Translations under genes and position numbers: made by a program
Assembly: GCA_051025295.1 (NCBI GenBank)
Contig: JBMGJV010000018.1
Direction: 5' to 3' (one strand)
DNA length: 64,000 bases
Source of the DNA: KBS-83 sp051025295
Lineage (GTDB): Bacteria; Acidobacteriota; Terriglobia; Terriglobales; Acidobacteriaceae
The notes under the pieces: generated by a model
Told to the model about the DNA's origin: nothing
The model's input: the letters and a program-made list of their open reading frames with translations, nothing else
The model's database searches: none
Part shown: positions 56,501-64,000 of the stretch, one piece after another
Position numbering within the stretch: position 1 is the stretch's first letter
Layout of the letters: the number at the start of each line of letters is the position of its first letter

Positions 56501-57997
56501 GCAGGTCGTCGTGTGCGGCTCAGCGACTACGAACGTGTCCTGCTGGCGATGCCCGCGGTGATCGATGCCGCAGTGCGGCTGGAGCGGCCACGCGGTGAGG
56601 CGGAATTTGTCACAGTGTGGGTGACAGGAGGACCGGGGCTCGACCCAGCTCGTCTGCAAGCAGCGGTTGCAGAACGAATGGCTGGCGAACCGCGCCCTGG
56701 AGCCGTCTACCGTACGCAGGCGCTGCCGCTTTATCTGGACGGCTCGGTGAATTTTGAACGGCTCTACCAGCCTGTCCCGGCCACGGTGAGCGACGACCTC
56801 GATGCCGCAGCCGCCCCCGAGGATCAGCCCTCGTCGGAACAGACCGACGCGCTATCGCCGACTGACGATGTCTCGCGCGAACTCGCGCGGATATGGAAGG
56901 AAGTGCTGCACGTGGACACGGTGCAGCCGCACGACTCCTTCTTCCAGTCCGGCGGCAACTCATTGCTGCTGGTACGGCTGTTCGCGCGCATCAACAAGAG
57001 CTTCGGCACGCGGCTGCCGATCACCACGATCTTCGAGGCAGATACGCCGGCCAAGCTGGCCGTGCAGTTGCGCCGGCAGACGGAAGTCCGCTCCATGGTT
57101 CCGGTGCAGCCGCAGGGGCAACTGCCGCCGGTGTTCATGATTCATTCGTACCTGCTCTACCAGGCGTTGTCGCGGGCGCTCGGCCACAATCAGCCCTTCT
57201 ACGGTCTGCGCGAGCTCGAACAGGACAATGGCCTGGACATGCGTGAGCGGGTGGCAAACTACGCGCGTGAGATCCGCGCCATTCAGCCGCACGGACCCTA
57301 CTCCGTGATGGGCTGGTGCGCCGCAGGACCTCTGACGGTCGAGCTGGCGCGTCACCTGATCGCCGCCGGCGAACCGGTGGCCTCGGTGATCCTGTTCGAC
57401 TCGTGGCTGCCGGGCTACCTGCGCAGCGTGGAGACGGGGCAGAGTGATGATTCGCTTCGCCGCCGCTGGCAGACCCTGACGGGCAAAGTACACCATCACC
57501 AGGACAAGATGCGCGGCCTCACGCTACCGCAACGGTTGCGTTATTTCCGGAGCACTGCAGCGCACGGTGTGCTGGTGCGTCGCGACCGCTTCTTTATCCG
57601 GCACTGGGGCATGATGAATATGCTCGCCACCCGGTTCCGGCTACCGCTGCCGCAGTTCATGTACAACACCAGCCTGACCACATTTGCGGCAATGAATGCG
57701 TATCAGCCGCAGCCTGTGCCAGTGCGCCTGACACTCATTCGCGCCTCGGACACACGGGATGTTCCCGGGGCAAGTGCGGCGTGCGGCTGGGAGAAGGTGG
57801 CGATGCATGGGGTAGATGTGCTGTGGGCGCCCGGCGATCACGAGACGATGTTCCTCGGCGAGCATCTCGAGGTGACGACCGAGATGGTGCGTCGTTGTCT
57901 CGAGCATGCGCAGAGCAGCCACGCGGCAGGCCCGACGGCGCGCACCGCCTCGCCAGCGCAGGCAGACCAGCGGCTGGCGCATGTCGGCACAGTCTGA
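53594..57997 (+). CDS. Terminal NRPS C-(inactive A)-PCP-TE with cysteine thioesterase
   Basis: 1467 residues. After an N-terminal His-rich linker (HAHAEAHAGNGHAHTSH) come a condensation domain ~92-535 (NHIVCDG, His229), a degenerate adenylation-like region ~600-1055 (no SGSTGxPKG loop, no GPTE; A10 reads LDGSVNFE with Ser1051 instead of lysine), a carrier (GGNSL, Ser1123), and a type I thioesterase with GWCAAG (Cys1242), Asp1269 (LFDSW) and His1416 (GDHETM). The last unit therefore cannot be activated in cis. Forty-five bases after the first megasynthase; a terminal release enzyme of the same line. Confidence 0.92.
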   Translation: MTRAYQSAFSDRQPNEPMRPTAGAVARTEAGSAFPATMAMGREAVADATSETTASIASANGVHAHAEAHAGNGHAHTSHACDPETGGTAEETFVVPASLEQTRYWTLAQIDPDSTASNMAISCELEGAVDARVLEQAVAALTLRHEALRTLFRVVDGQLSQIILTRPVFEFKEQDLRGPDGADAQEAQIAAALSAHSHLRIDLEQGPVLRARLLRLSAERYQLALTMNHIVCDGWSNGLLLRDVLHLYGALLRGAGPLEAVVSGAASDLPELPFQFADFTVWQNEYLGSPQAATALRFWMEHIPGDLPPIAMPADRPRQAGRSFPGTIASTLLPADVNKALIAYCRQSGSTKHIVLLSIFEALCARESGQDRFLLGSTIANRTQPGMEDVVGRFANPQIIVADVTGDPTFRSLEQRVREWESSAYTHQDLPFSRIIEELQSRERVPTSQFLSVWFVYQRAFMQPQQMDGLRLTPRRSVSGGVDFDMLVSVVEREEGPRLQIEYNSDLFAAERIAGLLDRFEHLLTEALAHPDVPLSELSVPDMLVADLSVSGASSAAQPSVAAAQPATETITVMNVPVASSAAEPIVRSARPVAVLARAEQEGDLLDRIAAHVAARPGEVAVATATDQITWQQLEQRSRSLAAHIAGTANGRTAARCAYLVLAPDVHAVVALLALLRLGDRGPRLLPLPAHVTAGELADLVTPDTLTLGPAKRLGGVPAAQAIAFESFDTLASGSRNEATADGKLGTLPQAWSMPRVLHGRAQNEPSSTVSINLGETCRSVAMLRRELPITAEDALLAIAPASPSDALLDLLLALSTGASLTWLSFRPDVALQSLLNERQPTFAIAEPGQWRSWAAAGWKGDRRLHALARGRHAAYPGWLPTAAGRPLPVRSAHALLSTVEGYLAAAPVVSGDDTLNFTPLGDLPVRIANRGATSGVLLAHGDDTGYLAESTTEGTFRVIGESRSLVTLAGRRVRLSDYERVLLAMPAVIDAAVRLERPRGEAEFVTVWVTGGPGLDPARLQAAVAERMAGEPRPGAVYRTQALPLYLDGSVNFERLYQPVPATVSDDLDAAAAPEDQPSSEQTDALSPTDDVSRELARIWKEVLHVDTVQPHDSFFQSGGNSLLLVRLFARINKSFGTRLPITTIFEADTPAKLAVQLRRQTEVRSMVPVQPQGQLPPVFMIHSYLLYQALSRALGHNQPFYGLRELEQDNGLDMRERVANYAREIRAIQPHGPYSVMGWCAAGPLTVELARHLIAAGEPVASVILFDSWLPGYLRSVETGQSDDSLRRRWQTLTGKVHHHQDKMRGLTLPQRLRYFRSTAAHGVLVRRDRFFIRHWGMMNMLATRFRLPLPQFMYNTSLTTFAAMNAYQPQPVPVRLTLIRASDTRDVPGASAACGWEKVAMHGVDVLWAPGDHETMFLGEHLEVTTEMVRRCLEHAQSSHAAGPTARTASPAQADQRLAHVGTV

Positions 57998-58017
57998 CGC
58001 ACGCGAACGCCTCGCCC

Positions 58018-58833
58018 GTGTCCGCCCCTCCTGAACCCGCGAATCCTGATTCCCTCACACCTGAGCCCGCGTGCAGTGATCGAAGCTGGCGCTCTCTTCC
58101 CGCAGCTCCGGCGCTGGCGCCCAGTTTCATTCACGTGTGGCGGCTGCTGCGCGCTCATCACCCGTCGCCCGTGCAGGCGGCGACCCTCCTCACTGACGAG
58201 GAACGTGCCCGCGCCGCGCGGTTCGTCTTTGCCAAGGACCGCGTGCCATGGATGGCAGCGCGAGCCGTGCTGCGGCTGCTCATGGCGCACTACACAGGAC
58301 TGACGCCGCAGGAGCTTTCACTCGCCGTCGAGGCACAAGGCAAGCCTTTCCTGCCCGGGAGCGAGTTGCGTTTCAATCTTTCCCATACGGATGGCATCGC
58401 GCTGTTTGCCTTCGCTCACAACGTGGCGCTGGGCGTTGATGTGGAGCGGGTGAGCGCAGCCAGCCGCGTGCCCCTCGCCGAGCTGGCCGAGGTGGCGCGG
58501 CAGAACTTCTCTCCCGGCGAACAGCGTGCGCTCGCGCAACTTGCGCCGGGCGACCAGCTCGCGGGCTTTTACCGCTGCTGGACGCGCAAGGAAGCACTGC
58601 TGAAGGCGGAAGGCAGCGGGCTGCTGCGGGCACTCGACAGCTTTGCTGTGTCGCTTGCGCCGGGCGCGCCGGCTCGCGTTCTGGCCGGCGCGCCCGGATG
58701 GTCGCTCGCGCATCTGGATGCGGAATGTGAGGCTGGGCAGGTGACGGCGGTGGGCGCCATGGCGTGGGCCGAGCAGCCGGTCACTCCCGCGATCGATCTG
58801 CTCGAATGGATACCGTCACTGTTCCGTATCTAA
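58018..58833 (+). CDS. Sfp-type 4'-phosphopantetheinyl transferase
   Basis: 271 residues. Activates carrier domains by attaching phosphopantetheine from CoA. Magnesium/CoA motifs: RFNLSHTDGIALFAFA, LGVDVERVS, and the FYRCWTRKEALLKAEGSGL signature (W-x2-KE-x3-K). Start is a GTG at 58018 without a good RBS. It is 20 bases past the thioesterase gene, so the locus carries its own carrier-activating enzyme. Confidence 0.92.
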   Translation: MSAPPEPANPDSLTPEPACSDRSWRSLPAAPALAPSFIHVWRLLRAHHPSPVQAATLLTDEERARAARFVFAKDRVPWMAARAVLRLLMAHYTGLTPQELSLAVEAQGKPFLPGSELRFNLSHTDGIALFAFAHNVALGVDVERVSAASRVPLAELAEVARQNFSPGEQRALAQLAPGDQLAGFYRCWTRKEALLKAEGSGLLRALDSFAVSLAPGAPARVLAGAPGWSLAHLDAECEAGQVTAVGAMAWAEQPVTPAIDLLEWIPSLFRI

Positions 58834-58859
58834 CGGCGACACTATTTCGTTCTACGAAA

Positions 58860-58897
58860 GCAGAAGGGGCGCGGGATACTCTCCGCGCCCCTTCTGC
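58860..58897. terminator. Bidirectional terminator between convergent genes
   Basis: Perfect 15-base arms GCAGAAGGGGCGCGG (58860-58874) and its complement (58883-58897) with an 8-base loop, placed between the PPTase gene and the convergent Ig-repeat gene. It can serve both. Confidence 0.8.
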
Positions 58898-58912
58898 TCT
58901 GGATCGCTCGGG

Positions 58913-61900
58913 TTAGAACGATCCTGTCTTTTGCTGCACGACCACGCTGAAGCTCGCGGTCTGTACAGCGCTGCCATTCACGCTCGCGGTGACCGTTGCC
59001 TTATACGTCTGCGCTGTGGTGTTGTAAGTGACGCCGCAGCCGGTCATCGCGACGGCGCCGCCGCCCATCAGCAGGAGCAGGCAGACGGTGCGCATGGTGC
59101 CCCACTGCTTACGGCGGCGGGCGGCCGCCGTGGCCAGCATCCCGATCAGGTTCCAGGGCAACATCGCGCCGTACGCGATCCCGGAGAGTGCGCTGCTGTC
59201 ACTGTTGCGCGCCGTTGTGGATACCGTGCTGAGCGACATCGTGGTGCTGGCTGGATGGCCGGAGACAGCCAGCGCGGCAGTCGTGAAGCTGCATGCCACA
59301 TTAGCCGGCAGCCCCTGGCAGGACAGGTTGACGGTCTGCTGAAAGCCGCCCTGAGGAGTGACCTGCACGGTCACAGCCGAGGTTTGCGAGGCATTGAGGT
59401 GAATGGACTGCGTGCTGAGCGAGAGCGCGATCGAGCCGCTACCCGCGCCCGGCCCAGGTGCGGGTACGGGCTGTGTGTTGGACGAGGCTGTGACGGTGAG
59501 AAGCACAGGCGCGGAAGTCGAGCTTGCACTGGTCACGCCATCACCGACGAAGTTCGCTTGCAGCGTGTAGCTGCCGGTCGTCTGAATGGTGAGCGGGAGG
59601 GTCGCCTGGCCGTTCGCGACGGAGACCGGCGCGAGCGAGACCGGTAGGCCCGCGATCATCACCGACCCGGAGGGCTGCGTGATCCCGTCCGCCGCAGTCA
59701 CTTGTACGGTCAGTGTGAGCGGGATCCCGGCGCCGACGCTGCTGTTGCTGAGCGTCAGGGCAGTTGCCGTAGACACGGGTGTGATTCCGGGCGCGGGTGC
59801 TGTTACATCCCAGGTGACGTTCGCGGAAGAGGATGCGTTGTCTGTCGCCGAGCCGCTATATTGTGCTTTCAGCAGATACGATCCGGCATTCGGAGCGGTA
59901 ACCGGCAACGTGGCAGCGCCGTTGACCAGAGGAGCGCTGCCTGTCTCGATGGAGCCGACAAAGAAGTGCACCACGCCGTCAGGGATGGTAACTCCGGTTG
60001 CGGGTGAGACGGTCGCGACGAAAGATGCGATCTGGCCGCTGACCGCATTGGCCGGGGCGCGGAGCGTGGTCACGGTGTTAAGTGTCGAGGGAGCGGACGC
60101 GACCACCGCAAAGCTCTCCTGCGCAGAGGCCGAGGCGCTATCACTGGATGTTCCAGCGTAGCGAGCGCTGACCTGATAGCTGCCCGCGCCTGCCGGGGAG
60201 TTGGTGACCAGGGTAGCGACGCCGTTGCCTAAGGGAGCCGTGCCGAGCGCCGTGCTGCCGAGATAGAACGTGACGGTTCCGGATGGTGCGGGACCGGAGG
60301 CCGCTGCGACATCCGCCGTCAGGGTCAGGGGTGAGCTGGCCGCAACCTGTGTTGCATTCAGCCCCAGGCTGGTTGTGGTTGCGGACGCACCGACCGTCAC
60401 CTTCACCACCGATGACACCGAAGAGGCGTAGCTGGCGTCACCGGGATAGCTGACAGTAATGGGATTGGCACCCAAAGGGAGCGAGCTGGTAGTCAAGACC
60501 GCCCTGCCGTTCACCAATGTCGTTGTCCCGATGATCGTGTTACTTGACAAAAAATTGACCTGTCCGCTCGGCGTGGCGTTTGCCGAATTGACGACTGCCG
60601 ATAGCGTCACCAGCTGACCAATCGTCACCTGAGCCGGGGTCGCCATGACCTGGCTCGTGGTGGCGGCACCAGCAGCGGCGGTCAGCGTGACGGTGAGGTT
60701 CTGCGACGTCGAGGCAGCGTACGTGCTGCTGCCGCTATAGCGTGCGTTGAGCGTGTGGGTGCCGGTCTTCAGCGAATTCAGCGCGAGCGTTGCGGTGCCA
60801 TTCACAACCGGCGCCGAGCCGAGCACGGAATTATTACCCTGCACGAAGTTGACGGTGCCTCCGGGAGCGCCGGTGGCCGAGCTGACGAGCGCGGTGAAGG
60901 TGACGGTCTGGCCGACTGTGGTTTGCACCGGGGTGGCATTGAGCTGGGTCGCCGTGCTGGCCAAAGCGCTGCCCGCAACAGTGACGACCGTACCCTGCGA
61001 GGTCGATGCGCTGAACGTACTGGTACCGGCGAACTGGGCAGTCAGCGTATGCGGTCCGGTCGTGAGCGAGCTGACGGCGAGTGCAGCCTTGCCGTTGACC
61101 AGCGTCGCTGTGCCAAGCACCTGGGTCCCGCCCTGCACAAAGCTCACCGTGCCGCTTGGCGTGCCGCTGCCAGCACTCACCGTGGCGGAGAGTGTCACGG
61201 TCTGCCCCACGGTGGTTTGTGTTGGCGTCGCGTTCAGTTGTGTCGTGGTGGAGGCAACGACGGGCGCAGGAGCAGCGACGGTGACAGTCACGGGCTGCGA
61301 TGTCGATGCCTGGAACGAGCTGTTGCCCGCATAGGCAAGCGTGATGGAATGCGTACCGGCGCTGAGCGTGGTCGTGCTCACGGTCGCCGCACCGTTCACC
61401 AGAGTGGCAGTGCCCAACGAACCGGCGCCGTCAGTCCAGGTGACGGTTCCGTCCGGTGTGCCACTCGCGGCGGTGACCGAGGCGTTCAAGGTGACGTTCT
61501 GGCCCGACGTGATCTGGTTCGGCGTTGCGGTGAGCAGCGACGTGGTCGACTGCGCGGAGGGCGTGATGTTGCCGTTGACCGCCCAGGTGAAGACAGTCAT
61601 CGAGAACGGCGGAAGCGACGTGGCCACAGTCGGGTCGAAGTTGCTGACCTGGCTCGTGGTCGGCGCAACGACGTTCTGCTGCTCGTTGGTGTCCGTCAGG
61701 TTGGTCGAGGTCAGGCGCGCAATCTGTACGGCACCCTTCGGAGCGTTGACGCCCGAGAAGGTCACGGGCAATGCGCTGGTGCGGTGCAGGTTGAAGACGA
61801 CGGCGCTATGGTTGGTGCCGTCCGAGAACGCAAAGGACTGCAGGTAGTGCGCGTTCGGCGTGGCGACACCCGTGTTCGGGTTCGTGGCCTGATTCCAGGT

Positions 61901-63991
61901 CGGATTCGTGCCGGTATGAATGGTTTCAAGCAGGTCGCCGGTGATGGCGCTGTTGGCCAGCATCTCGGCAAGGAACTGTGGCCGGCACAGATTGCTCTGG
62001 CCGCCCATGTCCACGACCGAACCCCACAGCGGCGTGCTTCCGCCACCACCGTTGGTGTTCGTGTAGCCGTTCGCGTATTCGGGCAGCGCGAACAGGTTCT
62101 GCTGGGTGATGCCGTTGTCGCGCATCATGAGCAGCATGTGTTCGACCGTCGCCAGGCCCGCGCCCACAGATGGAATGACGGCGTTGACCGTACCCTGCGC
62201 AGCTGTGCCGTCGACCGTCCCCAGGTTGACCTCATAGACGGCGAGCTTGACCGGGTGAGGCGCACCAGCGGCAAACTGCATGTCCTGATTCATGTACCCG
62301 TTCGGCAGGCTGTCGATCGCCTCCGGCTCGGCGAACATCGGTCCGTAGATGGCCTCGTTCGAGCCCCAGGAGGCGAGGTGGTTGAACAGGTAGGGCGCGA
62401 CATCGATCGTGTCCGCAGTGGAGACACCGGTCGCCAGTTCCTGCCGGTTGTAGTCCGACCAGGCAGCGAACCCGTTCATGACTAGATCGAACTTGGAGGC
62501 GTTGAATTCCGGCGCCGAGCGAGCCGCGCTGAACACGTCCTGCACACGATCAGGGTAGGCGACGGGGTCCTGAAACGTCGCACCGTCAAAAGAGCCGCCG
62601 TTCCATGTCTCGTTGCCGAGCTCAACGTGAATGGTGTTGAAAACGGAGGTCCAGGGGGCCGACTGCCCGAGCGATGCGCGGATGGCTCCGTACTTGGTCG
62701 TGCTGCTGCCGTTCAGAAACTGGATGAGCTGCTGCATCTCCTGCGGCGATGTGGCGGCAGGAGCGGTGTACCAGGGATCGGCGCCGATGGCCCGGCATAG
62801 CTCGAGGAACTCTTCGAGCCCGATCGGCACGTCATCCCTCTGCGTCTGGTTCGGGCTGTAGGACGCGCGCTGGCGTGCGAACGGCACCGCAATCATGTTG
62901 TCGTTGGTGCTGCCGAAGTCGGTGCCGTTATCCATGTAGCGGAGCGTGCCAGGCTTGAGCTGGCGCAGACGCTCGACGACTGCATTGCGGAAGGCGGTCG
63001 GGTTGTCGGCAGCAGCCTCTTCGATCAGCGTCGCGTCGTCCAGCAGCACGTTGCCGCCGCTGACGTTGAAGCTCAACTGCGCTGTACCGATGTAGCTGCC
63101 ATCTTCATTCGCGGTGAAGGTGTAGCTGTAGTCCTTCCACTGGTTGGTGAGCGACACGTTCTGGTTCAGATACGTCATGTTGCCGTGACTCGTCCCCGGA
63201 CGCGAGACAGAGACGTTCAGGACGTTGGAGCCGCCCAGTGCCTTGGCGCGAAAGTTTACGGTATACGTGCCGTTCATCTGAACGAATGAGCGGCCGGTCA
63301 TGCTGTCGAAATAGGATGTCACGCCGCCGGATTGGCCAGCGCTGCCTGCGTTGATCTGCAAAGCCTGCTTGCCGGGTGAGTTCGGCGACATATCCGTGGT
63401 GTTGGCGGTGAGGGTCGCGCCGCCGGATGTGCTCGGCCACCAGCCGACCTCCGGATGACCGGGAATATATGCCTGCAGGATGAAGAAGTCGCCAGCGGTC
63501 GGAGCGTGGGCAAGTCCGCTCATGTGCACGAGAAAGCCGAGGCCCGCGCCGTTGTTGGCGGGGTCGAGACCGCTGACAGTGCCGCTGAGACCCTTCGATG
63601 GACCAGTGACGAACTGCACCGAGCCGCCAACCAGGAAATCCTTCGGCCAGGACGACCAGGGGTCATCTCCGTAGCATCCGTCCCCGGAGACCGTCTTGCA
63701 GCGCAGCACGGAGCGCCAGATCTCTCCCTCGAAGCCTGGATTGCGGAAGGTGAGGTTGCGCAGCATCTGACCAGAGTCGTAGAAGGACTGACCGCTAAGG
63801 TTGATGCCGAGACGCTGGGCGTGCGGTGTTTTGACCGTTGTTCCGATGTTGATGTCTGTCGGCCCGCTCTGCGCCGATGCGACATGCATACTCCCGCTGA
63901 GCCCGGCGAAGAACAACAGGGCCAGCACCGCCATGTAAAGAGGTGAGGAGGAATTGATCTGGCGGACGAGAGAAGCCGTCACAGACGGCAA
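58913..63991 (-). CDS. Large secreted arabinofuranosidase-like protein with Ig-like repeats
   Basis: Up to 1692 residues. Signal peptide LLFFAGLSGSMHVASAQ; then a GH51/GH39-like region (YMDNGTDFGSTND; acid/base in IHVELGNETWNGG; likely nucleophile in KLAVYEVNLG), the fold of alpha-L-arabinofuranosidases. From about residue 815 seven Ig-like (Big_3_5-type) repeats follow, then a domain with SCQGLPANVACSFT, a membrane helix, an RRRKQ turn and a lipobox-like LLLMGGGAVAMTGCG. TTG 63991 is the first start; ATG 63934 is more signal-like. The frame is open to the window edge, so the true start may be outside. Expected to act on plant or microbial arabinan outside the cell. Confidence 0.8.
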   Translation of the reverse strand: MPSVTASLVRQINSSSPLYMAVLALLFFAGLSGSMHVASAQSGPTDINIGTTVKTPHAQRLGINLSGQSFYDSGQMLRNLTFRNPGFEGEIWRSVLRCKTVSGDGCYGDDPWSSWPKDFLVGGSVQFVTGPSKGLSGTVSGLDPANNGAGLGFLVHMSGLAHAPTAGDFFILQAYIPGHPEVGWWPSTSGGATLTANTTDMSPNSPGKQALQINAGSAGQSGGVTSYFDSMTGRSFVQMNGTYTVNFRAKALGGSNVLNVSVSRPGTSHGNMTYLNQNVSLTNQWKDYSYTFTANEDGSYIGTAQLSFNVSGGNVLLDDATLIEEAAADNPTAFRNAVVERLRQLKPGTLRYMDNGTDFGSTNDNMIAVPFARQRASYSPNQTQRDDVPIGLEEFLELCRAIGADPWYTAPAATSPQEMQQLIQFLNGSSTTKYGAIRASLGQSAPWTSVFNTIHVELGNETWNGGSFDGATFQDPVAYPDRVQDVFSAARSAPEFNASKFDLVMNGFAAWSDYNRQELATGVSTADTIDVAPYLFNHLASWGSNEAIYGPMFAEPEAIDSLPNGYMNQDMQFAAGAPHPVKLAVYEVNLGTVDGTAAQGTVNAVIPSVGAGLATVEHMLLMMRDNGITQQNLFALPEYANGYTNTNGGGGSTPLWGSVVDMGGQSNLCRPQFLAEMLANSAITGDLLETIHTGTNPTWNQATNPNTGVATPNAHYLQSFAFSDGTNHSAVVFNLHRTSALPVTFSGVNAPKGAVQIARLTSTNLTDTNEQQNVVAPTTSQVSNFDPTVATSLPPFSMTVFTWAVNGNITPSAQSTTSLLTATPNQITSGQNVTLNASVTAASGTPDGTVTWTDGAGSLGTATLVNGAATVSTTTLSAGTHSITLAYAGNSSFQASTSQPVTVTVAAPAPVVASTTTQLNATPTQTTVGQTVTLSATVSAGSGTPSGTVSFVQGGTQVLGTATLVNGKAALAVSSLTTGPHTLTAQFAGTSTFSASTSQGTVVTVAGSALASTATQLNATPVQTTVGQTVTFTALVSSATGAPGGTVNFVQGNNSVLGSAPVVNGTATLALNSLKTGTHTLNARYSGSSTYAASTSQNLTVTLTAAAGAATTSQVMATPAQVTIGQLVTLSAVVNSANATPSGQVNFLSSNTIIGTTTLVNGRAVLTTSSLPLGANPITVSYPGDASYASSVSSVVKVTVGASATTTSLGLNATQVAASSPLTLTADVAAASGPAPSGTVTFYLGSTALGTAPLGNGVATLVTNSPAGAGSYQVSARYAGTSSDSASASAQESFAVVASAPSTLNTVTTLRAPANAVSGQIASFVATVSPATGVTIPDGVVHFFVGSIETGSAPLVNGAATLPVTAPNAGSYLLKAQYSGSATDNASSSANVTWDVTAPAPGITPVSTATALTLSNSSVGAGIPLTLTVQVTAADGITQPSGSVMIAGLPVSLAPVSVANGQATLPLTIQTTGSYTLQANFVGDGVTSASSTSAPVLLTVTASSNTQPVPAPGPGAGSGSIALSLSTQSIHLNASQTSAVTVQVTPQGGFQQTVNLSCQGLPANVACSFTTAALAVSGHPASTTMSLSTVSTTARNSDSSALSGIAYGAMLPWNLIGMLATAAARRRKQWGTMRTVCLLLLMGGGAVAMTGCGVTYNTTAQTYKATVTASVNGSAVQTASFSVVVQQKTGSF
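59480..61550 (-). repeat. Seven tandem Ig-like repeats within the large secreted protein
   Basis: Units of ~90 residues sharing ATPxQxTxGQxVTLSA, a GTVxFxxG strand, LGTATLVNGxAxL and an STSQxVTVTV end. The first three (61550 to ~60680) are the most alike, the last three have drifted. They probably act as a stalk or carbohydrate-adhesion array. Confidence 0.75.
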
Positions 63992-64000
63992 AGTTTTTTT

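Noticed and set aside
60755..62485. Plus-strand 576-codon open frame opposite the Ig-repeat gene
   Set aside because: Arg/Gly/Val-rich without motifs; the minus frame has clear repeats and catalytic motifs.

Overview
This 64 kb, GC-rich, densely coding window is bacterial and looks like Acidobacteriota, class Terriglobia (Acidobacteriaceae-like). The evidence is gene content: a 14-subunit-type complex I locus, atpB/atpE separated from the F1 genes, a long Ig-repeat protein with a C-terminal lipobox-like tail, and several small conserved proteins of unknown function. The taxonomic call is inference from gene content, since no rRNA or tRNA gene was recognised.

Layout. (1) 1-12179: respiratory complex I genes nuoE(partial)-F-G-H-J-K-L-M-N, all +. 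An opposite-strand zinc-ribbon/membrane gene sits between nuoE and nuoF, and a hicAB-type toxin-antitoxin pair is translationally coupled between nuoF and nuoG. No nuoI lies between H and J. nuoG carries a one-base frameshift. (2) 12182-15852, minus: an ABC transporter pair, then the F0 part of ATP synthase (atpZ-like, subunit-I-like, atpB, atpE) without F1. (3) 15943-20293: lysS, an Rrf2-type regulator, a YmdB-like phosphodiesterase, a Crp-family regulator and a small protein. (4) 20360-26982: mutS followed by a cell-wall-recycling block (nagZ-like, anmK, peptide-binding lipoprotein); the last is frameshifted at a run of seven A. (5) 26987-37199: mixed housekeeping genes, including a discrete protein with a degenerate adenylation domain plus carrier domain, an aminotransferase, a HAD hydrolase, a RibB protein with a decayed RibA-like half, an SDR, and small proteins.

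(6) 37410-58833 is the standout: about 21 kb of same-strand genes. It begins with exopolysaccharide-type genes (WecG/TagA glycosyltransferase fused to a STAS domain, O-antigen ligase/polymerase-like protein, family 2 glycosyltransferase, Wza-type export protein, Wzz-type chain-length protein with a P-loop lacking its lysine). With only 67 bases between, it continues into a hybrid PKS-NRPS assembly line: PCP-KS-AT-ACP-aminotransferase-C-A-PCP (2836 aa), then C-(dead A)-PCP-thioesterase with a cysteine nucleophile (1467 aa), then an Sfp-type phosphopantetheinyl transferase. The order resembles the beta-amino-fatty-acid module of iturin/mycosubtilin-type synthetases but lacks an acyl-loading ligase; my hand-derived code for the only intact A domain is close to a valine code. 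I consider this polysaccharide-plus-peptide locus, with two substrate-loading gaps and a Cys-thioesterase, the best candidate for something undescribed.

(7) 58913-63991, minus: a very large secreted protein with an alpha-L-arabinofuranosidase-like N-terminal half and seven Ig-like repeats; its 5' end may lie outside the window.

Two single-base disruptions (nuoG, peptide-binding protein) occur in otherwise intact genes; sequencing or assembly error is the simplest explanation and should be excluded before biological interpretation.
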